Positions 32,875 to 41,487 of a stretch of 64,000 nt of DNA are shown here, in pieces. Both the position numbers and the translations under genes were made by a program. A model generated the notes under the pieces. That model was not told where the DNA came from. It saw only the letters and a program-made list of their open reading frames with translations, and made no database searches. This stretch comes from Rickettsiales bacterium (lineage in GTDB: Bacteria; Pseudomonadota; Alphaproteobacteria; Rickettsiales; SXRF01): positions 1-64,000 of the forward strand of contig JAWKXN010000002.1 of the NCBI GenBank assembly GCA_041396965.1, in the 5' to 3' direction. Position 1 is the first letter of the stretch. Each line of letters begins with the position of its first letter.

Positions 32875-33879
32875 ATGAAATTTCTTGATGAAGCAAAAAT
32901 ATACATACGCAGTGGCGATGGTGGTAGTGGCTGCGTAAGTTTCCGTCGTGAGAAATTCATTCCTGACGGTGGTCCTGATGGTGGCAATGGCGGCAAAGGT
33001 GGCGACATAATAGCTGAGTGTATAGAAGGGCTTAATACACTTATAGATTTCCGCTACCAACAGCATTTCAAAGCAAAAAAAGGTAATCACGGTATGGGAG
33101 CGAACCGAACTGGTGCTTCTGCCGATAATCTTATCATAAAACTTCCGGTAGGAACTCAGATTATCGCTGATGACAAAGAGACCGTAATCGCCGACTTAAC
33201 CTATGTTGGACAGAAAATAACGCTCGCTGTCGGTGGCAAAGGCGGCAGAGGCAACCAATCTTTCAAGTCATCTACCAACCAAGCCCCACGTCAATTTACC
33301 GAAGGCGGAGCGGGACAAGAAATGTGGCTGTGGCTGCGTCTTAAACTAATGTCGGATGCTGGACTTCTTGGACTTCCCAATGCAGGAAAATCAACATTTT
33401 TATCTGCCGTATCCCGTGCCAGACCGAAAATAGCAGATTACCCTTTCACCACTCTTATACCGCAATTAGGGGTAGTGTATGTTGATCAAAAAGAATTTGT
33501 CCTTGCTGATATACCAGGTCTTATAGAAGGCGCGAGCGATGGTGTCGGGCTAGGACTTAAATTTTTAGGTCATGTTGAAAGAGCTGGCATATTACTTCAC
33601 CTGATAGATGGCACTCAGGAAGATGTAGTGGAGGTCTATAAGACAATTCGCCATGAGCTTAAAGAATATAGTGAGGAACTATACGCTAAAGAGGAAATTA
33701 TCGCCCTTAATAAATGTGACGCGCTGAGTGACGATGAAATAAAAACTAAATCAGCCGCCCTTGAAAAAACCAGCAAAAAGAAGGTATGGCAAATCTCAGC
33801 GGTAACCGGCAACGGCATAAAACCGCTCCTGCGTGAGATGATGCGGATAATTGAGGAAAACAGGGCTAAACAGCCTTAA
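32875..33879 (+). CDS. obgE: GTPase ObgE/CgtA
   Basis: Obg is a ribosome-associated GTPase essential in most bacteria. The 334-residue product has the glycine-rich Obg domain (about 1-157, MKFLDEAKIYIRSGDGGSGC) and the G domain with G1 GLPNAGKS (166-173), G3 DIPGLIEGAS and NKCD. The extra C-terminal domain of some homologues is absent, as is normal in this class. proB follows after one convergent orphan gene. Confidence 0.97.
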   Translation: MKFLDEAKIYIRSGDGGSGCVSFRREKFIPDGGPDGGNGGKGGDIIAECIEGLNTLIDFRYQQHFKAKKGNHGMGANRTGASADNLIIKLPVGTQIIADDKETVIADLTYVGQKITLAVGGKGGRGNQSFKSSTNQAPRQFTEGGAGQEMWLWLRLKLMSDAGLLGLPNAGKSTFLSAVSRARPKIADYPFTTLIPQLGVVYVDQKEFVLADIPGLIEGASDGVGLGLKFLGHVERAGILLHLIDGTQEDVVEVYKTIRHELKEYSEELYAKEEIIALNKCDALSDDEIKTKSAALEKTSKKKVWQISAVTGNGIKPLLREMMRIIEENRAKQP

Positions 33880-33890
33880 AATTCTTAGTA

Positions 33891-34364
33891 TTATCGTATT
33901 TGGACAGAGCTAGAAATTTCTTTTTGTACTTCTTCTACCGTACCCTTAGCGTTTCTATTAATAGCAGATCTTATAGCTGCTATATTAGATGCCGATACTT
34001 CTATATTCAACCCACCTCCCTTATCTGCATTAGCAGTTCTAACCTGCGTATCCTTTGTAGGAAATATTACTGATATTCCTCCAGCAATAGCTCCCCTTTT
34101 ATCACTATCAGAAATATTTGATACTTTTATACCGAAGACAACTCCACTATTTTTCTCTTCATAATCAACAACCACAGCACTATCAGCAGAAATTCCTTGA
34201 ATCTTTTTCGCTAGAATTTTTTTAATAAACTCTATTTTTTCCTGCTCTTCATTCACCGCATGTTGTTTCGCTGCCTCTATAGCGATTGCCGCATTAATTT
34301 TATCTCGCTTTAACCTACCCAAGTAACCATCTTGATCATTATCCGATGTTATAACGGACGCCAT
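33891..34364 (-). CDS. Unknown 157-aa protein between obgE and proB
   Basis: Not recognised. Soluble and charged, with an N-terminal helical stretch (about 18-60, rich in Ala/Lys/Glu) and a beta-like, Gly/Ser/Val-rich C-terminal half. No signal peptide or membrane helix. AAGGAAGGG lies 6 nt before ATG, a strong ribosome site, which supports a real gene. It is on the opposite strand to both neighbours. Confidence 0.65.
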   Translation of the reverse strand: MASVITSDNDQDGYLGRLKRDKINAAIAIEAAKQHAVNEEQEKIEFIKKILAKKIQGISADSAVVVDYEEKNSGVVFGIKVSNISDSDKRGAIAGGISVIFPTKDTQVRTANADKGGGLNIEVSASNIAAIRSAINRNAKGTVEEVQKEISSSVQIR

Positions 34365-34502
34365 AATATACCCTTCCTTAAATATATATTAATTTACCTT
34401 AGCAAATACTGCCATAATTTATGAAATAATCAATAATAAAAAATAGAATAATTTGAATATAAGCCAAACCATGCTATTATTCAGCATCTTAAGCAATTGA
34501 AT

Positions 34503-35648
34503 ATGGAATATATGCTCAGATCCGCAAAACGTATCGTTATAAAAATAGGCTCATCACTAATAAGCGGTGGTGATGGGCGTTTTTATAAAAAACACCTAAA
34601 AACCATCGCCGCCGATATATCCGAACTAAAAAAACAGAAAAAAGAAATAATAATAGTATCCTCAGGAGCGGTCGCTCTTGGCAGACAAATTATGGGCTAT
34701 GGCATGAAGAAGCTTACGCTTGAGGAAAAGCAAGCGGCGGCGGCCTGCGGCAATATACTACTTATGGAGAAATGGCAAAGCGTCCTCAAAGACGAAGGCA
34801 CAAAAACTCTGTCCTTCCCACTTTATCCAGCACAAATTTTATTTACCGCCGATGACAGCATCAACCGCCGCCGTTACCTCAATGCCCGTGGCGCGATTGA
34901 TACTATGATTAAAAACCAGCAGGTAATTCCAATAATCAATGAAAATGATACAGTGGCCACCGCTGAACTACGCTTCGGCGATAACGACCGGCTTGCCGCC
35001 AGAGTAACCCAAATGGCAAGCGCGGACTTGCTTATACTACTTTCAGATGTTGACGGTTTATACAACTCTAATCCACGCACTAACTCTAAGGCGAAACTGA
35101 TAGATAAAATAATCGATATAACGCCGGAAATTGAGGCAATGGCAGGGGGATCCGGTAGCCAAACCGGAACCGGTGGGATGATAACCAAAATAGAGGCCGC
35201 TAAAATAGCAACAAACGCTGGATGCCACACTATAATATCTAGTGGTACTGTAAGTAATCCGATAAAAAAACTCATAGATGGCGGTCTTCATACTATATTT
35301 ATCGCCAAAGAAACGCCGCTTTCCGCTCGCAAACACTGGATAGCTGGCTCTCTCCACCCTGCTGGAAAAATCATAATTGACGATGGAGCGGAAAAAGCCG
35401 TTAAATCTGGTAAAAGCCTACTTCCAGCGGGTGTTGCTAAAATTTCCGGCAATTTTGACCGTGGCGATACCATAATGATTTATAATAAAAACAACAAAAA
35501 ACTCGGCTGCGGTCTTATCGCCTATAACTCAGAGGATACTACGAAAATAATCGGTAAAAAAAGCTCGGAAATAGAAAAAATACTTGGATTCAGACGTAAA
35601 GATGTCCTTATCCATCGTGATGATATGGTGCTGGAATCACGAAAATAA
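34503..35648 (+). CDS. proB: Glutamate 5-kinase
   Basis: First enzyme of proline synthesis: phosphorylates glutamate. The product has the amino-acid kinase domain (IVIKIGSSLISGG, IIIVSSGAVALGR, IPIINENDTVAT, FGDNDRLAARV) and a C-terminal PUA domain (about 275-360). ATG 34503 is one choice; ATG 34512 (MLRSAKRIVIK) and TTG 34497 are others. proA is not in the window. Confidence 0.95.
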   Translation: MEYMLRSAKRIVIKIGSSLISGGDGRFYKKHLKTIAADISELKKQKKEIIIVSSGAVALGRQIMGYGMKKLTLEEKQAAAACGNILLMEKWQSVLKDEGTKTLSFPLYPAQILFTADDSINRRRYLNARGAIDTMIKNQQVIPIINENDTVATAELRFGDNDRLAARVTQMASADLLILLSDVDGLYNSNPRTNSKAKLIDKIIDITPEIEAMAGGSGSQTGTGGMITKIEAAKIATNAGCHTIISSGTVSNPIKKLIDGGLHTIFIAKETPLSARKHWIAGSLHPAGKIIIDDGAEKAVKSGKSLLPAGVAKISGNFDRGDTIMIYNKNNKKLGCGLIAYNSEDTTKIIGKKSSEIEKILGFRRKDVLIHRDDMVLESRK

Positions 35649-35681
35649 GCATAATATAAGCTGGATTGCCTAAGATGTATA

Positions 35682-35701
35682 TGATACTATATACGGTATC
35701 A
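35682..35701. promoter_or_regulatory. Possible operator of the second hicAB locus
   Basis: TGATAC and GTATCA (6-bp arms) flank 8 AT-rich bases about 40 nt before the toxin ATG. The -10-like TATATA in the centre suggests overlap with the promoter. Function is inferred. Confidence 0.4.
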
Positions 35702-35739
35702 ATTACTATTTACTGGCTATATAAAAAGATTGTTATTTG

Positions 35740-35979
35740 ATGAGTAAGATTCAAAAATTACATGAAAAAATGAAAAACAACCCGCATGGTGACTGGAAAA
35801 TTGATGATGTTGAGAAAATAGCCCATAATTATGGTTTCAGCTGGAATGAAGGTAAAGGAAGTCATAAAAACTTTTATCATAAAAAACTATCTGAGATATT
35901 GACTATCCCAAATAAAAGACCAATAAAACCATTCTATATAAGGAAATTACTGGAGCTTATAGAGCAAGTTGGAGAGTAA
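35740..35979 (+). CDS. HicA-family toxin, second locus
   Basis: About 79 residues. GSHKNFYHKKLSEILTIPNKRPIKPFYIRKLLELIE is the HicA core, with the catalytic His in GSHKNF. ATG at 35740 preferred; an in-frame TTG lies just before it. The antitoxin starts one base after its stop. It lies between proB and pdxJ. Confidence 0.85.
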   Translation: MSKIQKLHEKMKNNPHGDWKIDDVEKIAHNYGFSWNEGKGSHKNFYHKKLSEILTIPNKRPIKPFYIRKLLELIEQVGE

Positions 35980-35980
35980 C

Positions 35981-36349
35981 ATGAGAGATGATAATATAGA
36001 ATACAGATTCTCCGTAAAACCACTTTCTGCGGAAGATGGGGGAGGATTTAGCATAGAATTCCCAGACCTTCCGGGCTGTATCTCAGACGGCGACACTGTG
36101 GAAGAAGCCATAGCTAACGGGAAAGACGCGGTTAAAAGCTGGCTTACTACCTGCAAAAAACTTGGCAGAAAAGCGCCTAAACCTAATCAGAAAATATCCT
36201 ACAGTGGAAAAACACTGATACGTCTTCCTAAATACCTGCACAAGAATCTTTCAGATAGGGCAGAGTTGGAGGGAGTCAGTCTTAATTCATTAGTCCAGAG
36301 CTTTATTGCTGAAGGGCTAGGAAGAAAAGACAATACGGATAGACTATAA
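35981..36349 (+). CDS. HicB-family antitoxin, second locus
   Basis: 122 residues. N-terminal HicB fold: YRFSVKPLSAEDGGGFSIEF, PDLPGCISDGDTVEEAIANGKDAVKSW. C-terminal ribbon-helix-helix: TLIRLPKYLHKNLSDRAELEGVSLNSLVQSFIAEGL. ATG at 35981 has GGAG 7 nt upstream. pdxJ starts 19 nt later on the same strand, so the locus may be read into pdxJ. Confidence 0.9.
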   Translation: MRDDNIEYRFSVKPLSAEDGGGFSIEFPDLPGCISDGDTVEEAIANGKDAVKSWLTTCKKLGRKAPKPNQKISYSGKTLIRLPKYLHKNLSDRAELEGVSLNSLVQSFIAEGLGRKDNTDRL

Positions 36350-36368
36350 CCAATCAAGATACCAACTA

Positions 36369-37115
36369 ATGACTATAAAACTTGGCATAAATATTGATCA
36401 TGTAGCAACCATTCGCAACGCTCGTGGTGAGCTCCATCCATGCCCGATCCGTGCCGCGCTGCTTGCGATGGAAGCTGGAGCCGATAGTATAACTGCCCAC
36501 TTACGAGAGGATAGAAGACATATCGTTGATCATGATATTGAACGCCTAAAAAATGAGATACCCCTCCCCCTTAACTTAGAAATGGCGGCTACTGAGGAAA
36601 TGCTTGATATAGCGCTAAAAATAAAACCACACGCCATTTGCCTTGTCCCAGAAAAAAGGCAGGAACTTACCACCGAAGGCGGACTTAATGTAACGGCAAT
36701 GCGAACGGCCCTTATCCCATATATTAAAAAACTTACCGATAATGGCAGCAGAGTATCTCTTTTTGTTGACCCAGATATAAACCAGATTGAAGCGGCAAAG
36801 GATAGCGGAGCGGAAGTAGTGGAAATCCACACTGGAACCTATGCTAAATCATATAATAATAAGGCGACTCAGCCGGAAACTCATACCGCCAATCTAGCCA
36901 ATATTGAAAAATCCGCCACTTACGCCAAAAAAATTGGGCTTGCTGTTCATGCCGGTCACGGTCTTAATTACGAAAATGTAGCAAAAATAGCAAAAATTCC
37001 TGAAATAACTGAGCTTAACATTGGTCATTTTCTAATCGGTGAAGCAATATTTATTGGACTAAAAGAAGCGATAATAAAAATGCGTAACATTATAAACATA
37101 GCGAGTAATGAGTAA
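36369..37115 (+). CDS. pdxJ: Pyridoxine 5'-phosphate synthase
   Basis: PdxJ condenses 1-deoxyxylulose 5-phosphate with aminoacetone phosphate to give pyridoxine phosphate. The 248-residue TIM barrel carries LGINIDHVATIRNARG, ITAHLREDRRHI, LNLEMAAT, VEIHTGTYA and VHAGHGLNY. Normal length. It heads pdxJ-acpS, a common alphaproteobacterial pair. Confidence 0.97.
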   Translation: MTIKLGINIDHVATIRNARGELHPCPIRAALLAMEAGADSITAHLREDRRHIVDHDIERLKNEIPLPLNLEMAATEEMLDIALKIKPHAICLVPEKRQELTTEGGLNVTAMRTALIPYIKKLTDNGSRVSLFVDPDINQIEAAKDSGAEVVEIHTGTYAKSYNNKATQPETHTANLANIEKSATYAKKIGLAVHAGHGLNYENVAKIAKIPEITELNIGHFLIGEAIFIGLKEAIIKMRNIINIASNE

Positions 37116-37132
37116 AAAGGATAAGTACAGCA

Positions 37133-37543
37133 ATGATAATCGGCATTGGCAATGACTTAACGGATATACGCCGAATTGAGAAACTACTTGAGAATTTTGG
37201 TGACAAATTTGAAAATAAAATATTCACTAAAACCGAACGTGATTACGCGAATAAAAAAACGACCATAATAAATAAAGCGGCGACCTACGCCAAACGTTTC
37301 GCCGCCAAAGAAGCCTTCCTTAAGGCTATCGGCAGTGGTATGCGGGACGGTCTATCATGGCATGATATGGAAATCACAAATGATAAAAATGGTAAGCCAG
37401 AGCTTTCTATAACCGGTAACACCCTAAAAAAACTAGAATATATGACTACTAAAAACACGACTATCAATATATTTTTAAGTCTAAGCGATGAATATCCATA
37501 CGCCCAAGCATTTGTTATTATTGACTCGGTAAATAACAAATAA
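37133..37543 (+). CDS. acpS: Holo-[acyl-carrier-protein] synthase
   Basis: Transfers phosphopantetheine to acyl carrier protein. The 136-residue product has IGIGNDLTDIRRIEKLL with the metal-binding Asp and FAAKEAFLKAIGSGMRDG with the conserved Glu/Lys. It follows pdxJ by 17 nt. Confidence 0.95.
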   Translation: MIIGIGNDLTDIRRIEKLLENFGDKFENKIFTKTERDYANKKTTIINKAATYAKRFAAKEAFLKAIGSGMRDGLSWHDMEITNDKNGKPELSITGNTLKKLEYMTTKNTTINIFLSLSDEYPYAQAFVIIDSVNNK

Positions 37544-37555
37544 TAAAAACATAGA

Positions 37556-38308
37556 ATGTTAGATAATAATAAAAATAAAACAATCCTCATAACCCGCCCT
37601 AAAGGTGATGAATCATTACTAAAAGACGAGCTTACAAGAAGAAATTATAAAATCATACATGAGCCTCTTACCGAAATAATACTAAAACACGACAGCCGCA
37701 TGGAGGTTGAGCATTTTCTTTTTAAGGATCCCAATGCTGTTTTAATTACCAGCTCACATGGAGCGAAATCCCTGTCCTTACTTACTGATATACGTGATAT
37801 GTTTCTATTATGCGTAGGCGATAATACGGCAAACACTGCGAAACAACTTGGATTTAGCAATGTAACCGCTACCGGCGAGAACGTGGATCATATGATTGAT
37901 TACGTCATGGATTGCTATGATGAAAACTCAGAATTCCTTTATATATCAGGCGAACACACCAGTGCTGATCTGGAAAATATTTTTTCCGTAAGAGGCATGT
38001 CAGTAAAACGCATCATAACATATGAGGCGGTCGCGGTTGATGAAATATCAGATACGACAAAAGAACAGTTAAAGCGTGGCAACATAAACGTTGTGACTTT
38101 TTTCTCAAAACGCGCGGCGGAAATATTCCTTACACTTATTGAAAAAAATGAACTATCAGCTATACTGCGAGAAACTGACGCATTCTGTTTAAGTGAGAAT
38201 ATAGCTGGTATCATTGAGCGATATAAATGGAAAACGGTAAATATTTCTAAACAAGCGACTCTTAAATCATTGCTTGACAGTATTGATGAATCATACAACA
38301 AATTATAA
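37556..38308 (+). CDS. hemD: Uroporphyrinogen-III synthase
   Basis: Cyclises hydroxymethylbilane in haem synthesis. HemD sequences are poorly conserved, but the 250-residue product has two Rossmann-like lobes with ILITRPKGDESLL at the start, NAVLITSSHGAKSL, LLCVGDNTANTAKQLG, FLYISGEHTSADLE and VVTFFSKRAAEIF, all typical. hemC is not adjacent. Mitofilin and hemY follow, as in other alphaproteobacteria. Confidence 0.88.
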   Translation: MLDNNKNKTILITRPKGDESLLKDELTRRNYKIIHEPLTEIILKHDSRMEVEHFLFKDPNAVLITSSHGAKSLSLLTDIRDMFLLCVGDNTANTAKQLGFSNVTATGENVDHMIDYVMDCYDENSEFLYISGEHTSADLENIFSVRGMSVKRIITYEAVAVDEISDTTKEQLKRGNINVVTFFSKRAAEIFLTLIEKNELSAILRETDAFCLSENIAGIIERYKWKTVNISKQATLKSLLDSIDESYNKL

Positions 38309-38334
38309 ATTATTAACTGATAGAATATAAAAGT

Positions 38335-39504
38335 ATGACTGAGAAAAAAGATAAAGCACAACATGATGAAGCTGGAAAAAAAACTGACCAGCCAGAAATC
38401 ATCACTGAAGAAAACGCGCAACAAAAAATATCGCTAAAAGAGCGTTTCAAACGCATTGCTATAGCTTCTATCATCCTTATTGTTTTTATACCGCTATTTG
38501 GAACTATACTACCACAATATTTGTTCAACAAATCTGAAAAACTCGCTCTAAGCAACAACAGCACTAATAACAGTAATAACAAAAGCGAGAATAACGCTAA
38601 TTTCAATAATCTACAAAGCAAAATAAAAATACCAGCCAGCAACATAGAAAATAGTAAAAGCGACAAACCATCAGAGAATGTGGACAATATAAAGCCAGAA
38701 ACTAATGGCAACTCAAACATAGAAAATAATACCGTATCCGAAACAATAATAAAAGCGACAGATGAACAAGCGGAAATAAGCAAAAATGATTCTAAGCAGA
38801 CTGATGAGCTACCTGAAAATAGCACGATTAGTCACCAAGAAGAAGGCTCTAACAAAGACACATCCGTAAAAACCGTAGAGAGTGAGCGTATTAAACTTCT
38901 GGAGGAAAAAATAACTATCCTTGAGGAAAATCAAGAAAAAATGCTCACGAGTATTAAATCTAGCATAGAAAAAGGAAATTCCGACTCATTAAGCAAGACA
39001 AATAACACTATATCATCCCTAATAATATTAGGGCATATTGAAAGAGCTATAAATGATGGCAATTCTTATTCCACTTTATTGGAACAGTTAAGAGCAATTC
39101 ATCAAGATAACCCAGATTTTCTCGCGCAACTTTCTGAAATAACAACAGATGAAAAACAAAAAATAAAAACCAAAAAAGAGCTATATGAGGAATTCAAGCC
39201 TCTGATAAAACAAGCGATTAGTAACGATGATGATAACTTAGCTGTAAAAACTCTAAAAAATTTCATTACTATCCGCAAAATAGGCAACCAACAAGGAGAT
39301 GACAAACAATCTATTATAGCTAGAGCGGAACTTCTTATAAAACATAACGAATTAAGCAAAGCCACGGATGAGTTAGAAAAACTTCCTCCTGACACTCGTA
39401 AAATATTTAACACATGGATAAAAGATACAGAACATCTGGAAAAAACACGTTCTGTTCTTGAGAGACTTCGCTTATCACTAACCAAAGTCAAGCAGGTAAA
39501 CTAA
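38335..39504 (+). CDS. Mitofilin/Mic60-like inner-membrane protein
   Basis: 389 residues: a charged cytoplasmic N-terminus, one membrane helix (about 43-62), an Asn/Ser/Glu-rich spacer (about 65-180), a coiled coil (about 183-215) and a helical C-terminal domain. Alphaproteobacterial Mic60 shapes intracytoplasmic membranes and is encoded beside hemD and hemY, as here. The spacer is low complexity, with many AAC/AAT Asn codons. Confidence 0.82.
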   Translation: MTEKKDKAQHDEAGKKTDQPEIITEENAQQKISLKERFKRIAIASIILIVFIPLFGTILPQYLFNKSEKLALSNNSTNNSNNKSENNANFNNLQSKIKIPASNIENSKSDKPSENVDNIKPETNGNSNIENNTVSETIIKATDEQAEISKNDSKQTDELPENSTISHQEEGSNKDTSVKTVESERIKLLEEKITILEENQEKMLTSIKSSIEKGNSDSLSKTNNTISSLIILGHIERAINDGNSYSTLLEQLRAIHQDNPDFLAQLSEITTDEKQKIKTKKELYEEFKPLIKQAISNDDDNLAVKTLKNFITIRKIGNQQGDDKQSIIARAELLIKHNELSKATDELEKLPPDTRKIFNTWIKDTEHLEKTRSVLERLRLSLTKVKQVN

Positions 39505-39506
39505 GC

Positions 39507-40574
39507 ATGCTCAACCTGTTATTCTTCTTTATTTTTATTTTATGTATGGGGATTGTAGCATCCTTTGTAGTGGATAATCCCGGTGATGTCACCATGCTTT
39601 GGTTTAATTACCAAATAGAGACTAGCATAGCTTTTATGATCGCCGCTATTACGATAGCGGTAATAATCTTAATGTCCTTTATCTTACTTATCAGACGCAT
39701 ATTATACGCTCCGTCAAACTTCATTAATAAAAGAACCACAAAACATCTTAAATCCGGTCTTAATGAGCTTACCCATACTATCGCCGCTCTTGCCACCTCT
39801 AATATTGATTCAGCAGAAAAACATATTCACAAAGCAGAAAGATTAATCGGGAAAACACCTCTTACTCTGTTGTTAGAAGCACAAATTTCAAAAAGCAAAG
39901 GAAATGAGGTTAAAACTCAGAAATTACTTGAGTCTCTACTTGAATATAAAGAGACGGAGTTCCTTGCCGCCCGCTCGTTAAGTGACAACGCCAATAAACA
40001 TGAAAACCTACCAGCCGCCCTAAAATTTGCCAAAAAAGCGCAATCATTAGAACCAAAAAATAATCACTCATCCCTAGCGGTAATAAGCCTACAAACTCGT
40101 ATGCAACAGTGGGATGAGGCGCTAGCCAATGTAATGAAGGCAAAACTAAAACGTAAAGACAAAAAAAGGATAGCTGCGCTTATAAAACTTATGCGCGCGC
40201 AATCATTATTAAATAACGGCAATAACGAGCAGGCTTTGATAATAGCTGAGGAAGCCTCTCCTATTTTATCTAACTTTACTCCAGCTACCACAATTATGGC
40301 TAATATATATAGCAAGAACGATAATAACAAAAAAGCCATATCTATACTCACCAAAGCCTTAAAAAGGCAACCATCATCTTACCTCATGGAGACTTTACAA
40401 AATATAATAGAATCAGAACCAGAAGAATATAAGAAAAAAATACTAGAAAAATTTTCTGATAAAATAAAAAATGGAAAATGGATCTGTAGCGCATGTTCGC
40501 ATAGTCATGAAAAATGGGGATCACATTGCGCATCATGTAGCAGTTTTGACACTCTGGAATGGGTATATAACTAA
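39507..40574 (+). CDS. hemY: HemY-family TPR membrane protein with zinc ribbon
   Basis: 355 residues with two N-terminal membrane helices (about 3-22 and 38-65), TPR-type helical repeats through the middle, and a C-terminal four-cysteine ribbon (CSACSHSHEKWGSHCASC) close to the end. This layout is seen in alphaproteobacterial HemY. Its role in haem synthesis is not biochemically clear. It starts 2 nt after the mitofilin gene. Confidence 0.87.
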   Translation: MLNLLFFFIFILCMGIVASFVVDNPGDVTMLWFNYQIETSIAFMIAAITIAVIILMSFILLIRRILYAPSNFINKRTTKHLKSGLNELTHTIAALATSNIDSAEKHIHKAERLIGKTPLTLLLEAQISKSKGNEVKTQKLLESLLEYKETEFLAARSLSDNANKHENLPAALKFAKKAQSLEPKNNHSSLAVISLQTRMQQWDEALANVMKAKLKRKDKKRIAALIKLMRAQSLLNNGNNEQALIIAEEASPILSNFTPATTIMANIYSKNDNNKKAISILTKALKRQPSSYLMETLQNIIESEPEEYKKKILEKFSDKIKNGKWICSACSHSHEKWGSHCASCSSFDTLEWVYN

Positions 40575-40627
40575 ACAAAATTAGAGCGTCACCCGCAGAC
40601 TGCACAAACATTGATCAGTAAAAGAGA

Positions 40628-41434
40628 CTATTTCTTCTTATACGGATAACAATAATCGCTAGTTGGAAATTTGCGCTCTCTTACCTCTTTGGCGTATTTA
40701 ATCACCGCCTCCTCTGCTATAGAAGAAATATCAGCGTATTGTTTTACAAAAGATGGTACATAACCGCCACTGATTCCTAACATATCATCGCTTACTAAAA
40801 CCTGCCCATCACAGCCTAGAGACGCTCCTATACCTATGGTCGGAATAGCAATCTCTGCCGTTACTGAATCAGCTAGTTCACTCACCACACCTTCAATCAC
40901 CACCGAAAAAGCTCCCGCCTTCTCAATCGCGACCGCATCCTCCATAACTATTGATGCTTCCAAACTGTCCTTTCCATAAGTACGATACCCTCCCATAGCA
41001 TTAACACTTTGTGGTTTAAGCCCAATATGTCCCATAACAGCAATGCCACGAGAAACTAAAAACTCTACGGTTGGCGCCATTTCCCTACCACCTTCAAGCT
41101 TCACAGCTCCACAACCAGTATCAGCTATTATTCTAGCGGCATTCTCAAAAGCTCGCTGCGGCGACACTTGATAGCTAGCAAAAGGCATATCAACGACAAT
41201 CAAAGATTTTTTAGTGCTGCGAACAACCGCTTTACCATGCGCTATCATTATATCAACGGTAACCGATAAAGTATTTTCCATGCCATAAAGCACCATACCA
41301 AGCGAGTCACCAACGAGCATTATATCCACATGAGGGTCAAATAAGCTGGCATAAGGAGAGGTATAAGCGGTAAGCGCTACTATCGGCTCACCGGATTTTT
41401 TTATCCTTATATCATTTATTGTATTACGTTTCAT
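40628..41434 (-). CDS. panB: 3-methyl-2-oxobutanoate hydroxymethyltransferase
   Basis: First step of pantothenate synthesis. The 268-residue TIM barrel has IVALTAYTSPYASLFD, MLVGDSLGMVLYG, VKLEGG, GHIGLKPQSVNAMGGY and the later catalytic Glu region VVIEGV. Length normal. Convergent with hemY. panC is not adjacent. Confidence 0.96.
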   Translation of the reverse strand: MKRNTINDIRIKKSGEPIVALTAYTSPYASLFDPHVDIMLVGDSLGMVLYGMENTLSVTVDIMIAHGKAVVRSTKKSLIVVDMPFASYQVSPQRAFENAARIIADTGCGAVKLEGGREMAPTVEFLVSRGIAVMGHIGLKPQSVNAMGGYRTYGKDSLEASIVMEDAVAIEKAGAFSVVIEGVVSELADSVTAEIAIPTIGIGASLGCDGQVLVSDDMLGISGGYVPSFVKQYADISSIAEEAVIKYAKEVRERKFPTSDYCYPYKKK

Positions 41435-41487
41435 TTCGAGGATTTTATAGACTTAACAGACTAAAAACAAGCAAAACCACCGCGTCC

